A stretch of DNA of 64,000 nt, from positions 1 through 64,000 of the forward strand of contig NZ_PJMC01000005.1 of assembly GCF_002892795.1 (NCBI RefSeq), in the 5' to 3' direction. The DNA is from Arthrobacter sp. AFG20. GTDB taxonomy: Bacteria; Actinomycetota; Actinomycetes; Actinomycetales; Micrococcaceae. Position 1 is the stretch's first letter. Each line of letters starts with the position of its first letter. The notes below the pieces were generated by a model that was not told the DNA's origin, made no database searches, and saw only the letters and a list, made by a program, of their open reading frames with translations. This document shows positions 54,381-63,518 of this stretch, in pieces. A program made the position numbers and the translations under genes.

Positions 54381-56456
54381 CTAGAAACTGCCGGAGTCGC
54401 CACCGCCGAAGTCGCCACCGCCGAAGTCGCCACCGCCGAAGTCTCCTCCGCCGAAGCCGCCGGAGTCGCCGCCCCAGCCGCCGCCGTCGCTGTGGCCGCC
54501 GCCCCAGCCGCCGCCGCTGCCGCCGTTGAGGATGGAGTTGATGAGGATGCCGCCAAGGATGGCGCCGCCCAGGCCACCGCCTCCGCCGCCGCCGAACATG
54601 CCGCCGCGCCCGTATCCCTGGCCGTACCCCTGGTTGGCGTACCCAAAGCTGTCGACATCGGACTGGGCCAGCTGGGCTGCCTGGGCAGCCAGCGCATGCG
54701 CCTGCTGCGCGTAGGTCAGCGCAGTCACGGGGTCGTTGCGTGAGATGGACAGTGCGTAATCGAGGTTGCGCTGGGCCTCTGCCAGGCGGGTCCGGGCCTC
54801 GGTGCCCACGCCGCCGCGGCGGGCGGTGATGTAATCCGACGTCGCGCTGATTTGGGCCTGGGCGGACATGATGGTCTGCTGCAGCGAGGCCTGTGCCCTG
54901 CGGGCCTGCTCCTGTTGGTCCCGGATCCCGCCCAGGGCCTGATCGAGGGTCTGGTGGGCCGATTCGACCCGCTCCAGAGTGGCGATGGGGTCGATCTTGC
55001 CGCTCTGGATTTCGCTCTTCACGCGGGCGAGGGCCGCTTCGACCCCTGCCACCGGCCCCTCGAGCTCCGGATGGGCGCCGGACTGGATCATGGCCCTCGC
55101 CTGGGCGAGGTCCTGGGAGGTGTCCACAACAGCGGATTCCAGTCCTTGACGGGCCGAGTCCAGGTTGCCGGCCACCTTGGAGATTGCATCGAGCAGCACG
55201 TTCGTCTGGTGCAGGCTCTCTTCCGATGCCCGGACGGCTACGGCGGCGAGGCTGCTTTCTCCGGATGCAAGCTTTTCACGCGCGGTGGCGCTGGCATTCT
55301 GCACGAAGGTCAGCCGCTCTTTGGCCTGCAGAATGTTGTCCGAGATCTGGGCGAGGGCGCTGTCGGCGTACTTGCCGCGCAGTTCCGCCAGGGTCTGCTC
55401 CGCCCGGGCTATCTTCGCGTCTGCCTCTGCGGCGCCGGCGTCCACTGCCGCGAGGGCCTGGGGTGCGTTCTTCTCGAGTTCGCGAAGCGAGTCGAAGTCG
55501 GCCTTCTGCTCCTGCAGCGACGCCAGAGCCGCTTCCGACCTCCTGATGATTTCGCCGAGCCAGCTGCGCTGCTGTTCTTCGGTGTCGGGGATGTGGTCGT
55601 CCAGCTGCTGCTGCAGCTTGAACGACTCGGACATGTGCGCCTTTGCTTCCTGGAGTGCCTTGGTGAAGTTGCCCACGGCCGCTTCCCCGTACTGTGCCTC
55701 GGCGAAGCCCAGTTCCTGCTCGCTCGACTTGATCGCGTCGTCGGCTTCAATCAGCAGTGAGCCGCTCTTCCTGCGCAGATCGTCGATGCTCATGCCGGCC
55801 AGGGGATCGAGCTCCGCGCCCTGCGGGCCGTAGCTTGCGCTGGACGCCTGTCCGGCCTTCTTGCGCCTGTTGCGCAGGTAAAGGTACGTGCCTGCGCCAC
55901 CGGCGGCCACCACGCCGGCGCCCACGAGGACGGCCGTGCCTGCATCGGCGCCCGAGGGTACTGTTCCGCTTCCGCCGCCTGCGGCGTCGCCGATGGCGGC
56001 CGCAGTATCAATGGCGGCCTGCGCAAAGTCCCTCTTGCCGCCGCCGAGGTTGGCTGCGATTGCGTTCTGGGTGATGGTGGTCCGCTTGGGGTAGATGGTG
56101 CTGGAGGTATTGGGCGCGAAGTAGTACCGGCCCTGGTCGGTGGCGATCCCGAGGATCACATCAGCGGGGCCCATGCCCTTCTGCTCCGCGACGGTCTTAC
56201 CCCACGCGGCAGGGTCAGTAGGGTTTTCGAATGATTTCACGGTGACCACGTACAGGTTGTACTTGTGGTCCTTGAGGAGCTTCTGGATGGAGTCCTCAAC
56301 TTCGCCCTTGCGGCTGCCGAGCACGTTGGCGTCGTCGACAATGTTTTGGCCGGAGGGGATGGTTACCGGATCTTCGGCCCAGGCTGCCGCGGCCGGAGCC
56401 GCCAGCATTGCCGTCAGGCCGATCACGGCGAGAATACGTTTTAACATTGACCGCAT
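54381..56456 (-). CDS. TPM-domain membrane protein with long coiled coil and Gly-rich tail
   Basis: 691 residues. Signal peptide (about 1-27, ending PAAAAWA), then an extracellular TPM domain (about 30-160: GQNIVDDANVLGSRKGEVEDSI... VILGIATDQGRYYF). One membrane helix (about 180-202) is followed by a basic stop (RNRRKKAGQ), a 350-residue cytoplasmic helical/coiled-coil region, and a tail of about 90 residues nearly all Gly with Trp, Asp and Phe. TPM proteins elsewhere act in photosystem repair or membrane stress. Here the adjacent PspA suggests an envelope-stress role (inference). Confidence 0.87.
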   Translation of the reverse strand: MRSMLKRILAVIGLTAMLAAPAAAAWAEDPVTIPSGQNIVDDANVLGSRKGEVEDSIQKLLKDHKYNLYVVTVKSFENPTDPAAWGKTVAEQKGMGPADVILGIATDQGRYYFAPNTSSTIYPKRTTITQNAIAANLGGGKRDFAQAAIDTAAAIGDAAGGGSGTVPSGADAGTAVLVGAGVVAAGGAGTYLYLRNRRKKAGQASSASYGPQGAELDPLAGMSIDDLRRKSGSLLIEADDAIKSSEQELGFAEAQYGEAAVGNFTKALQEAKAHMSESFKLQQQLDDHIPDTEEQQRSWLGEIIRRSEAALASLQEQKADFDSLRELEKNAPQALAAVDAGAAEADAKIARAEQTLAELRGKYADSALAQISDNILQAKERLTFVQNASATAREKLASGESSLAAVAVRASEESLHQTNVLLDAISKVAGNLDSARQGLESAVVDTSQDLAQARAMIQSGAHPELEGPVAGVEAALARVKSEIQSGKIDPIATLERVESAHQTLDQALGGIRDQQEQARRAQASLQQTIMSAQAQISATSDYITARRGGVGTEARTRLAEAQRNLDYALSISRNDPVTALTYAQQAHALAAQAAQLAQSDVDSFGYANQGYGQGYGRGGMFGGGGGGGLGGAILGGILINSILNGGSGGGWGGGHSDGGGWGGDSGGFGGGDFGGGDFGGGDFGGGDSGSF
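54395..54460 (-). repeat. 15-bp tandem repeats in the Gly-rich tail of the TPM protein
   Basis: Units of GAAGTCGCCACCGCC on the plus strand repeat three to four times with decaying copies on the side toward the gene's start, encoding G-G-G-D-F. In-frame expansion or loss would only change tail length. Confidence 0.85.
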
Positions 56457-56764
56457 GGCAACCCTTCAGCACGCCGCGGCTGGTTCGGGACGAACAGCCG
56501 TCACAGAATGCAGCAGCGCCCCCACGCCGGGTGTAAAGCCGCAGGTCGCTGTGGCAATTCTTCTTGATTCTATGGTGCACCAGCGGCAGCGTCCACGGCG
56601 GGGAATATGCCACCAGCGAAAAGCGCTGGAGACCTTGGTGGCTGTCCAGAACACTGGCCAGGAACGCCATTCCGGAGGCCATTCAGGAACCTCCCAGCAA
56701 ACGTCCGTTTTAGTTTCAGTCGGATCGTCCATAGTTAATACAGACGAGGATGAAAGGAAGTCCA
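56457..56764. other. Divergent promoter region between the TPM gene and the HtrA-like gene
   Basis: About 308 bases with no supported gene. It must hold both promoters. Near the protease a less GC-rich stretch, CATAGTTAATACAGACG, may contain its -10, and AAAGGAAG is its ribosome site. I saw no riboswitch or clear operator. Confidence 0.45.
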
Positions 56765-58345
56765 ATGACTGAGCACCCAGTACCGGGCGCAGCACCTGAG
56801 AACCGAGATCCTTCAGGGCGGCCTGTTGATCCGACCCTTCGGCCTGAGCCCGCCGAGGGTCTCCAGCCTCCTGCGCAGCAGGACGGCGAGCACCGCACCG
56901 CCAATGCCGAGAACCCCACGGTGCGGCTGGACTCCGATAGCAACCCCACGATTCCGCTGTACCGGCCCGCGCAGGACCCAAACCAGCAGCAGCGTTCCGG
57001 CGGCCCGCACCCCGTCTACCCGCAGCACGCCCCCTTCTACGGGCAGCAGTCGGCACCGGCTACCCAGCCGATGGGTACCCAGTACTCCCAATACAACGCG
57101 CATTCCGGGTTCCAGGACACCCGTGCCAGCCAGCCCAAACGCAAGGCGACGTTCGGCGTGGGCACCCTCGTGGCCAGTATCCTCGCCGCAGGCCTCGTGG
57201 GCGGCGGAGTCGCAACCGTTGGCTCCGGCAACCTGTTCGACGCCGGCGGCACCGCACCGGCTGTCAGCTCCGGCAGCCAGCCCGGAACGGTGATCGTCAA
57301 CAACCAGGACTCGGTCAACGAGATCACGGCCGCGGCCGTCAAGGCGTCACCGAGCGTCGTGACCATCAAAGCCACCAGCGGCAGCGACGGCGGCACCGGC
57401 TCCGGCATTATCCTCGACGACCAGGGTCACATCCTCACCAATACCCACGTGGTGACTCTGGACGGCGCCACCGCGAACGCCGACATTCAAATCCGCACGA
57501 ACGACGGCCGCGTCCTCACCGCCAAGGTCGTTGGCACCGATCCGCTCTCCGACCTCGCGGTCATCAAGGCGGACAACCCGTCCGGGCTCACGCCGGCAGC
57601 CCTGGGTGATTCCAGCAAGCTGAACGTCGGGGACACGGCTGTTGCCATCGGTTCGCCGCTCGGCCTCACCGGCACGGTGACGGACGGCATCGTTTCCACG
57701 CTGAACAGGACCATCAGCGTTGCGTCCTCGGCAGCTCCGAAGCAGGGGACGGACAACTCCCAGGGCGGCGGCCAGGGCTTCGAGTTCGCTCCCCCCGGCC
57801 AGGGGCAGGGCCAGAGCTCGGGCAGCAAGGGATCGATCTCCATCAACGTCATCCAGACTGATGCAGCCATCAACCCGGGCAACTCCGGTGGTGCCCTGGT
57901 GAACAGCAAGGGTGAAGTGATCGGCGTCAACGTCGCGATCGCCTCCGCCGGCGGCAGCTCCGCTGCAAGCGGAACAGGCAACATCGGCGTGGGCTTCAGC
58001 ATCCCGATCAACAGTGCAAGGCGCGTGGCGCAGGAAATCATCGACAACGGCAAGGCCACGCACGGGCAGCTGGGCGTGAGCGTCCAGCCGAAGTCGGCAT
58101 CGGACGCCGGGTTCTCGACGGGTGCCGATGTGGCCTCGGTGGAGCAGGGCTCGGCGGCAGCCAAGGCAGGGATCAAGGTCGGCGACGTGGTGACGCGCTT
58201 CAACGACCTGGCGATCAGTGACCCGAACCAGCTGACGGCGGCCGTCCGCGAGCAGCCATCCGGCTCGTCAGTGAAGATCACGGTCCTCCGCAACAACCGT
58301 GAGCAGCAACTGGACGTCACGCTCGGCGCAGCGGCAGAGCAGTAG
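56765..58345 (+). CDS. HtrA/DegP-like membrane-anchored serine protease with PDZ domain
   Basis: 526 residues. A disordered Pro/Gln-rich cytoplasmic N-terminus (1-125) is followed by a membrane helix (about 130-152), a trypsin-like domain with His228 (ILTNTHVV), Asp263 (DPLSDLAVI) and Ser374 (NPGNSGGALVN), and one PDZ domain (about 430-520). The catalytic triad is complete. The loop at about 320-355 is Gly/Gln/Ser-rich. It probably degrades misfolded exported proteins. The ATG giving MTEHPVPG has AAAGGAAG at good distance; five codons upstream is another ATG without one. Confidence 0.93.
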   Translation: MTEHPVPGAAPENRDPSGRPVDPTLRPEPAEGLQPPAQQDGEHRTANAENPTVRLDSDSNPTIPLYRPAQDPNQQQRSGGPHPVYPQHAPFYGQQSAPATQPMGTQYSQYNAHSGFQDTRASQPKRKATFGVGTLVASILAAGLVGGGVATVGSGNLFDAGGTAPAVSSGSQPGTVIVNNQDSVNEITAAAVKASPSVVTIKATSGSDGGTGSGIILDDQGHILTNTHVVTLDGATANADIQIRTNDGRVLTAKVVGTDPLSDLAVIKADNPSGLTPAALGDSSKLNVGDTAVAIGSPLGLTGTVTDGIVSTLNRTISVASSAAPKQGTDNSQGGGQGFEFAPPGQGQGQSSGSKGSISINVIQTDAAINPGNSGGALVNSKGEVIGVNVAIASAGGSSAASGTGNIGVGFSIPINSARRVAQEIIDNGKATHGQLGVSVQPKSASDAGFSTGADVASVEQGSAAAKAGIKVGDVVTRFNDLAISDPNQLTAAVREQPSGSSVKITVLRNNREQQLDVTLGAAAEQ

Positions 58346-58374
58346 CCAGCAGCAGAGCAGTAACGGCGCCCAGC

Positions 58375-58426
58375 ACGACGGCGGGCCGCACCTCTTGAGT
58401 TCCAGGGAGGGGCGGCCCGCCGTCGT
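58375..58426 (+). terminator. Terminator-like hairpin after the HtrA-like gene
   Basis: Perfect 15-base arms ACGACGGCGGGCCGC / GCGGCCCGCCGTCGT with a 22-base loop, about 30 bases after the stop. No real T-run follows. Confidence 0.65.
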
Positions 58427-58450
58427 TGTCCCTGCCTTTGGCCCGGGCCT

Positions 58451-58479
58451 TTGACACAGGCGTTAACGGGACGTCATAT
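58451..58479 (+). promoter_or_regulatory. Candidate etfBA promoter
   Basis: A full consensus TTGACA, 17-base spacer, then TCATAT, with about 100 bases of leader to etfB. The -35 is perfect, the -10 only fair. Confidence 0.5.
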
Positions 58480-58586
58480 GACGGACCCAATATGGTTAGC
58501 TAGGAGCTACCCGTATCCCGGGCGTTCCACGGCCATGACCTCACCCGGCTGGCTATCCACAAGCACGGAAGGCTGCTGTAAATACA

Positions 58587-59399
58587 GTGGAAGAGACATT
58601 GAAGATCGTCGTCCTGGTCAAGCATGTGCCGGACGCCCAGTTCGACCGGCACCTCAGCGGCGAGGGCCACACCACGGACCGCGACGAGAGCATCCTGTCT
58701 GAACTGGATGAGTACGCCCTGGAGGCCGCGCTGCAGCTGGCCGAAGCCCGCGGCGGTGCCAAGGCCGGCAACAAGGTCATCGCTTTGAGCATGGGACCGG
58801 CCGGCGCCGTGAACGCCATCAAGAAGTCCCTGCAGATTGGCGCCACCGAGGGTGTGCACCTCACCGACGCCGCGCTCGCCGGCTCTGATGCGGCCGCCAC
58901 GTCCCTGGCGCTCGCAGCCGCCGTCCGCCACCTCGGCGCGGACACCCCCGTGGACCTCGTGCTGACCGGCATGGCCTCCACCGACGGCGAGACCTCCCTG
59001 GTGCCCGCTCAGCTCGCCGAGCGCCTGGGTCTTCCGCAGGTTACGTTCGCCTCCTCCTTGGATGTCGACGGCGGACGTGTCTCGGCACGCCGCGATGCGG
59101 ACACCCACTCGGAGACGGTTGAGGCGTCGCTGCCCGCTGTGGTTTCTGTGACCGACCAGATCAACGAGCCGCGCTACCCGAACTTCAAGGGCATCATCGC
59201 GGCCAAGCGCAAGAGCATCACCACCCTGTCCCTGGCTGACATTGGAGTGGATTCCTCCCAGGTGGGCCACGCCGGATCCTGGACCCGCGTGACGGCGGCC
59301 GAGGAACGCCCGCCGCGCACTGCCGGCACCATCATCACGGACGAAGGCGACGCCGGCATCAAGCTGGTTGACTTCCTGGCCGCCCAGAAGCTGCTCTAA
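58587..59399 (+). CDS. etfB: Electron transfer flavoprotein beta subunit
   Basis: 270 residues (beta/FixA). Beginning LKIVVLVKHVPDAQFDRHL, with AMP/FAD-contact segments MASTDGETSLVPAQLAERLGLPQVT and the C-terminal signature EPRYPNFKGIIAAKRK. Pairs with EtfA to carry electrons from acyl-CoA dehydrogenases to the quinone pool. GTG start shown; TTG four codons on (giving MKIVVLVKHVPD, with GGAAGAG before it) is equally plausible. EtfA follows after 14 bases. Confidence 0.94.
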   Translation: MEETLKIVVLVKHVPDAQFDRHLSGEGHTTDRDESILSELDEYALEAALQLAEARGGAKAGNKVIALSMGPAGAVNAIKKSLQIGATEGVHLTDAALAGSDAAATSLALAAAVRHLGADTPVDLVLTGMASTDGETSLVPAQLAERLGLPQVTFASSLDVDGGRVSARRDADTHSETVEASLPAVVSVTDQINEPRYPNFKGIIAAKRKSITTLSLADIGVDSSQVGHAGSWTRVTAAEERPPRTAGTIITDEGDAGIKLVDFLAAQKLL

Positions 59400-59413
59400 G
59401 GGGACTCCACAAC

Positions 59414-60367
59414 ATGGCAAACGTACTGGTATTCATTGACAACCCCGGGCAGGCTCTCAAGAAGAGCACCCTGGAACTCCTCACCATCGCCCGTTCCCTC
59501 GGGGAAACTGCCGTGGCGGTCAACGGCGAACTGTCCGACGACGCCGTAGGCACCCTGGGTGCCTACGGCGCAGCCACCGTGTTCCGTCCGTCCGCAGCGG
59601 ACCTCGACGATTACCTCGTCGCGCCGAAGGCCGCCTTCCTGGCTGCCGCGGCGGACAAGTCCGGTGCCACCACCGTCCTGCTCGAAAACTCGCCTGAGGG
59701 CAAGGAAATCGCGGCACGGCTCGGCATCCGCCTGAGTGCCGGCGTGATCACTGACGTTGTCGCGGTCGACCCCGACGGCACCGCCCACAAGTCGGTGCTG
59801 GCCGGTTCGTACACCACGACGGCGAAGGCCACCACCGCGGTCACCGTGCTGTCCGTGAAGGCCAACACCGTGGACCCCGAACCCGCGACGGCTCCCGGCG
59901 CACCGGAAACCCTCACTGTTGATGTCCCCGCCGACGCAACCGCCGCGGCAGCCCGCATCACCTCCCGGGAACAGAAGGTCGCCAGCGGCCGCCCGGACCT
60001 CACCGACGCACGCATCGTGGTGGCCGGCGGACGCGGCCTCGACGGCGACTTCGGCCCCGTGGAGGAACTGGCTGACGCACTGGGCGCGGCCGTGGGTGCC
60101 TCCCGCGCGGCAACTGACGCCGGCTGGATCAGCCACGACGCGCAGGTCGGACAGACCGGCAAGACCGTTTCGCCGCAGCTGTACATTTCCGCCGGCATCT
60201 CCGGCGCCATCCAGCAGAAGGCGGGCATGCAGACCGCGAAGGTGATCGTCGCCGTGAACAAGGACGCCGAATCGCCGGTGTTCGAAATCGCGGACTTCGG
60301 CATCGTGGGTGATCTCTTCCAGGTGCTGCCGCAGGCAACTGAAGAAATCAAGAAGCGCAAGGCCTGA
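59414..60367 (+). CDS. etfA: Electron transfer flavoprotein alpha subunit
   Basis: 317 residues. The FAD domain at the C-terminus is clear: VVAGGRGLDGDFGPVEELADALGAAVGASRAATDAGWI, VGQTGKTVSPQLYISAGISGAIQ and VNKDAESPVFEIADFGIVGDLFQVLP. ATG start close behind etfB. A PIG-L deacetylase gene follows within a few bases. Confidence 0.95.
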   Translation: MANVLVFIDNPGQALKKSTLELLTIARSLGETAVAVNGELSDDAVGTLGAYGAATVFRPSAADLDDYLVAPKAAFLAAAADKSGATTVLLENSPEGKEIAARLGIRLSAGVITDVVAVDPDGTAHKSVLAGSYTTTAKATTAVTVLSVKANTVDPEPATAPGAPETLTVDVPADATAAAARITSREQKVASGRPDLTDARIVVAGGRGLDGDFGPVEELADALGAAVGASRAATDAGWISHDAQVGQTGKTVSPQLYISAGISGAIQQKAGMQTAKVIVAVNKDAESPVFEIADFGIVGDLFQVLPQATEEIKKRKA

Positions 60368-60371
60368 GTCC

Positions 60372-61151
60372 TTGGCCCCAAACGCTGCACCAGCGCAGAG
60401 CCCGTTCAATCCGGAACAGCACCGGATTGAGCGGGTGCTCTGTTTCGCAGCCCATCCCGACGACGTCGATTTCGGCGCCGCCGGCACCATCGCCGGGTGG
60501 ACGGCGGCCGGAGTCGAGGTCAGCTACTGCATCATGACCGACGGCGACGCCGGCGGTTTCGATCCCCAGCAGCGCGCCGAAATCATCGCCCTCAGGGCGG
60601 CCGAGCAGGAGCGTGCTGCGGCCCTGGTCGGCGTCACGGACATTTACTACCTGCACCAGCGGGACGGGTACCTTGAACCGAACCATGAGGTGATGCGCGG
60701 AGTAGTGAAGCTGATCCGCGAAGTCCGGCCCGACGTCGTGCTTTCCATGCATCCGGAGCGCAACTGGAAGCGCATCCAGAAGAGCCATCCGGACCACCTG
60801 GCGGTGGGGGAGGCCGTGACCCGTGCCATCTACCCTGCAGTGGAAAACCCGTTCGCTTACCCGGACCTCGCCGAGGCCGGCCTTGAGGCCTTCAAGCTTC
60901 CGTGGCTATGGCTCTACGCCGGTCCGGAGGAGCGGGAGAACCACTTTGTGGATGTCACAGACCATGTGGAGAGCAAGCTCGAGGCGATCCACGTGCACGT
61001 CAGCCAGCATCCCGACGCCGAGGCCATGGAGGCCACCGTCCGGCGCGGCATGCAGGTGAACGCCGAACGCTCCGGCCTCCCCACTGGCCGGAGCGCCGAG
61101 GCGTTCCACGTGGTCATGGTTAACGGGCCGGGGACCATCGCCGGTTTCTAG
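60372..61151 (+). CDS. PIG-L/LmbE family N-acetylglucosamine deacetylase-like hydrolase
   Basis: 259 residues. The zinc-site motif CFAAHPDDVDFGAAGTIA and the second part SHPDHLAVGEAV are intact (His, Asp, Asp, then His). The family includes MshB and Mca of mycothiol metabolism; which member this is cannot be read. I chose the TTG giving MAPNAAPAQ just after the etfA stop, because the ATG upstream would overlap etfA by about 60 bases. Likely cotranscribed with etfBA. Confidence 0.85.
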   Translation: MAPNAAPAQSPFNPEQHRIERVLCFAAHPDDVDFGAAGTIAGWTAAGVEVSYCIMTDGDAGGFDPQQRAEIIALRAAEQERAAALVGVTDIYYLHQRDGYLEPNHEVMRGVVKLIREVRPDVVLSMHPERNWKRIQKSHPDHLAVGEAVTRAIYPAVENPFAYPDLAEAGLEAFKLPWLWLYAGPEERENHFVDVTDHVESKLEAIHVHVSQHPDAEAMEATVRRGMQVNAERSGLPTGRSAEAFHVVMVNGPGTIAGF

Positions 61152-61171
61152 GCCGACTTCCAGCCCTGCTG

Positions 61172-61945
61172 TCAGCCTCCGGCTGAACTAAGCTGCGACG
61201 CCGCGTAGACCTTGATCCCCTCCAGCAGGTACGGGGCGAGGCCTGCGCGGCTCTTGTCGTAGAAGGCGGTGAACCGGGGATCCTCGACGTACATCCGGCC
61301 CAGGCCAACGTAGCTGTCCGCATTCGGGGTCCAGCTGACGCAGACCCAGCGGTAGTGGCGTTCGACGGCGGCCTGCACCCGGGCGTCGTCCGCCGGCAGA
61401 CCGGCGTCAAGGCACCGGGCCAGCTCCTCGTTGATTGCACCGGCCTCAGCCATGAAGGCCTCCTTGTCGGCAGCGCTGAGCGCGGCGTGCCGCGCCTTGC
61501 TGTCCTCGACTGCCTTATCGCCCCACCGCTGGCGGGCCTCCTCCTCGTAGGGGTTGGTGTCAAAGTCCTTGAAAATCTCCTCGCCTGACATGGCGTCTCC
61601 TCGCTGCAGTGCCGATATGGTGGCGCCGACGGTCCCGGCCATGCGGTCCAGTCGGTCGCGCTCGGCCAGCAGCCACTTCCGGTGCACGCTCAGCGCATCC
61701 AGCTGGTCTGCCTGGCCGTCCAGAACCTGGCCAATGGTTTCCAGGCCCAGGCCAAGTTCCCGGAGAAGCAGGATCCGCTGAAGTCGCAGCAGTTCAGGCT
61801 GCGTGTAGTAGCGGTAGCCGTTGTGCCCGGTGTAGGCAGGCGGCAGCAAGCCCACCTGGTCGTAATGCCGGAGGGTCCTGGACGAGACCCGGCTCAGCTT
61901 CGCCAGTTCGGCGATGGACCAGCTCGGGACTTCTTCCTGCTTCAT
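61172..61945 (-). CDS. MerR-family regulator with TipAS antibiotic-binding-type domain
   Basis: 257 residues. N-terminal MerR DNA-binding domain (about 9-80: SIAELAKLSRVSSRTLRHYDQVGLLPPAYTGHNGYRYYTQ), linker coiled coil, then a TipAS domain (about 130-250: WGDKAVEDSKARHAALSAADKEAF, RHYRWVCVSWTPNADSYVGLGRMYVEDPRF, APYLLEGIKVYA) like Streptomyces TipA, which binds thiopeptides. Promoter with a MerR-type 19-base spacer lies directly upstream, so autoregulation is very likely. Convergent with the PIG-L gene. Confidence 0.93.
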   Translation of the reverse strand: MKQEEVPSWSIAELAKLSRVSSRTLRHYDQVGLLPPAYTGHNGYRYYTQPELLRLQRILLLRELGLGLETIGQVLDGQADQLDALSVHRKWLLAERDRLDRMAGTVGATISALQRGDAMSGEEIFKDFDTNPYEEEARQRWGDKAVEDSKARHAALSAADKEAFMAEAGAINEELARCLDAGLPADDARVQAAVERHYRWVCVSWTPNADSYVGLGRMYVEDPRFTAFYDKSRAGLAPYLLEGIKVYAASQLSSAGG

Positions 61946-61951
61946 GCCTCC

Positions 61952-61982
61952 AGCGTAGAAGTTGACGCAACGTCAACGTCAA
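61952..61982 (-). promoter_or_regulatory. MerR-type promoter and dyad operator of the TipA-like gene
   Basis: On the minus strand TTGACG, a 19-base spacer and TACGCT. The spacer contains the dyad GTTGACG-TTG-CGTCAAC (61961-61977). An overlong 19-base spacer with a central dyad is the hallmark of MerR-controlled promoters, which the activator untwists. The -10 lies only 6 bases before the ATG, and a GGAGG sits between them, so transcription may start at the ATG itself, or slightly upstream to include the ribosome site. Confidence 0.75.
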
Positions 61983-62022
61983 GCCTGCATAAGTAGCCCT
62001 GGTCCAGGTGAGTCAGCCGGGC

Positions 62023-62910
62023 TCAGGTGTTCAGCGGGGCGGCAGCTACGGTGGGGAGCGTAGGCCTAGCGGACCCGCCTGCGGGTTCGACCGTGATGCC
62101 CAGCGCAGCCGCCGAGCCGATGCCCTTGACCAGGGCCGGCTTCGACAGTGCCTCCGCGTCCATTAGGCCCTGCGAGACAGGGGTGGAGCCGTCCTTGGGA
62201 ATCAGCCACATCTGGTAGACCTTGCCCGCGGGCGGCGGCGGCACATCCTTCATCCGCACCACCAGCGCATCATGCGACTGCGAGATCGAAACCGTCGCCG
62301 TGCCTCCGCCATTGACGTCGACAGTCGCCTGCCTCGCGTCCTGCGCCTCGATGACCTGGTTGAAGGGATCGTTCTGGTTGGCCAGGTAGGCCCCGACCCC
62401 CACACCGCCGAGCGCGATCACGGCAGCAGCCGCAACACCGATCAGCCAGTTACGGAGCCCGGACGTCCGGCGTCGTACTTCACGGCGCTGGCGCGCAGCG
62501 GAAAGTTCGTCAGCAGCGGGGGCCGGCTCAGCCGTCGGCAGAGCAGCCGGTGCACCGGCGACGGGTTCCGCGGTGGCGGCATGTGCCCTGGCCGGCCCCG
62601 CCGCCGGTGCAGCAGCGGGAAGCTGCGCGACGATCCGGGCGAACAGGTCCGCGGGAGGATCCTCTTCGGCTGCAAAGGACAATGCCAGAGTCTCCCTGGC
62701 CTGGCGGACACGGTCGTTGAAGGATTCGCGTTCAGCCTCGGGAGCGCCGCTGACGTAGGCGTCGATGGCCGCCCGCTCTGCATCGCTGATCGCGTCCAGA
62801 GCGTAGATCTCGGCGAGCTCGACTGCCCGGCCGGCCGCAAGGTCGGTGGGTATATCGGCGGCAAACGCCCTGGGCAGCTGGCGCCCGCGGGAATCATTTG
62901 TATCGGTCAT
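62023..62910 (-). CDS. rskA: Anti-sigma factor, RskA-like
   Basis: 295 residues. Cytoplasmic N-terminal region with helices ELAEIYALDAISDAERAAIDAYV resembles anti-sigma-K. There is a long Ala/Pro linker, one membrane helix (about 154-176) and an extracellular RskA domain with VYQMWLIPKDGSTPVSQGL. It would hold the upstream sigma factor at the membrane and release it after regulated proteolysis. It lies 2 bases after sigK, same direction. Confidence 0.92.
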   Translation of the reverse strand: MTDTNDSRGRQLPRAFAADIPTDLAAGRAVELAEIYALDAISDAERAAIDAYVSGAPEAERESFNDRVRQARETLALSFAAEEDPPADLFARIVAQLPAAAPAAGPARAHAATAEPVAGAPAALPTAEPAPAADELSAARQRREVRRRTSGLRNWLIGVAAAAVIALGGVGVGAYLANQNDPFNQVIEAQDARQATVDVNGGGTATVSISQSHDALVVRMKDVPPPPAGKVYQMWLIPKDGSTPVSQGLMDAEALSKPALVKGIGSAAALGITVEPAGGSARPTLPTVAAAPLNT

Positions 62911-62912
62911 TG

Positions 62913-63518
62913 TCAGCTCACCCCCAGGCAGGTCTTGAGTCGGATCAGTCCGTCGCGGATGCGGGACTTTATGGTCGGAATGGCCGCGTTTAGCTTTTCA
63001 GCCACTTCGCGGTAGGTGAGGCCGCCGTAGTAGGCGAGCCGAACGGATTCCTGCTGCGTCTCGGTCAGGGTCTCCAGGCAGCGCACCACGGCTTCGGCCT
63101 CCAGCCGGCTGTCCACCTCGTCCGACACCGAGTCATGGTCGATGTCCTGGCTGTTGGCGCCGTACCTGGCCTCACGGTCGGTCGCGGATTGCGAGGACCG
63201 GACCTTGTCCACGGCCCTGCGGTGCGAGATGGTCATGAGCCAGGCCAGGGCACTTCCGCTCGCCGGATCGAACTTGGCGGCGTTTTGCCAGACCTGCAGG
63301 AAGACCTCCTGCGTGGTGTCCTCGCTGAGCTCCGGGTCAATCAGCACCCGGCGCGCCATGCCGAACACCCGCCGTGACGTCAGCCGGTAGAACTCGGCGA
63401 AGGACGCCTGGTCGCCGCGGGCAATCCGCTCCAGCAACTGTGCCAGCTGCTGGTTAAGGTCGACGGCGGTGCCGGGCGGCGCGGGAGCGTCAAAATTCGG
63501 CGCGTTGGGAGTTTCCAT
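62913..63518 (-). CDS. sigK: ECF sigma factor SigK-like
   Basis: 201 residues. Region 2 is FAEFYRLTSRRVFGMARRVLI with ELSEDTTQEVFLQVWQNAAKFD and SALAWLMTISHRRAVDKVRS. Region 4 is LTETQQESVRLAYYGGLTYREVAEKLNAAIPTIKSRIRDGLIRLK. The pairing with RskA and the sequence fit SigK. I chose METPNAPNF with GAGAG upstream; a longer frame (about 37 residues more) starts further up but lacks family likeness. Confidence 0.93.
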   Translation of the reverse strand: METPNAPNFDAPAPPGTAVDLNQQLAQLLERIARGDQASFAEFYRLTSRRVFGMARRVLIDPELSEDTTQEVFLQVWQNAAKFDPASGSALAWLMTISHRRAVDKVRSSQSATDREARYGANSQDIDHDSVSDEVDSRLEAEAVVRCLETLTETQQESVRLAYYGGLTYREVAEKLNAAIPTIKSRIRDGLIRLKTCLGVS

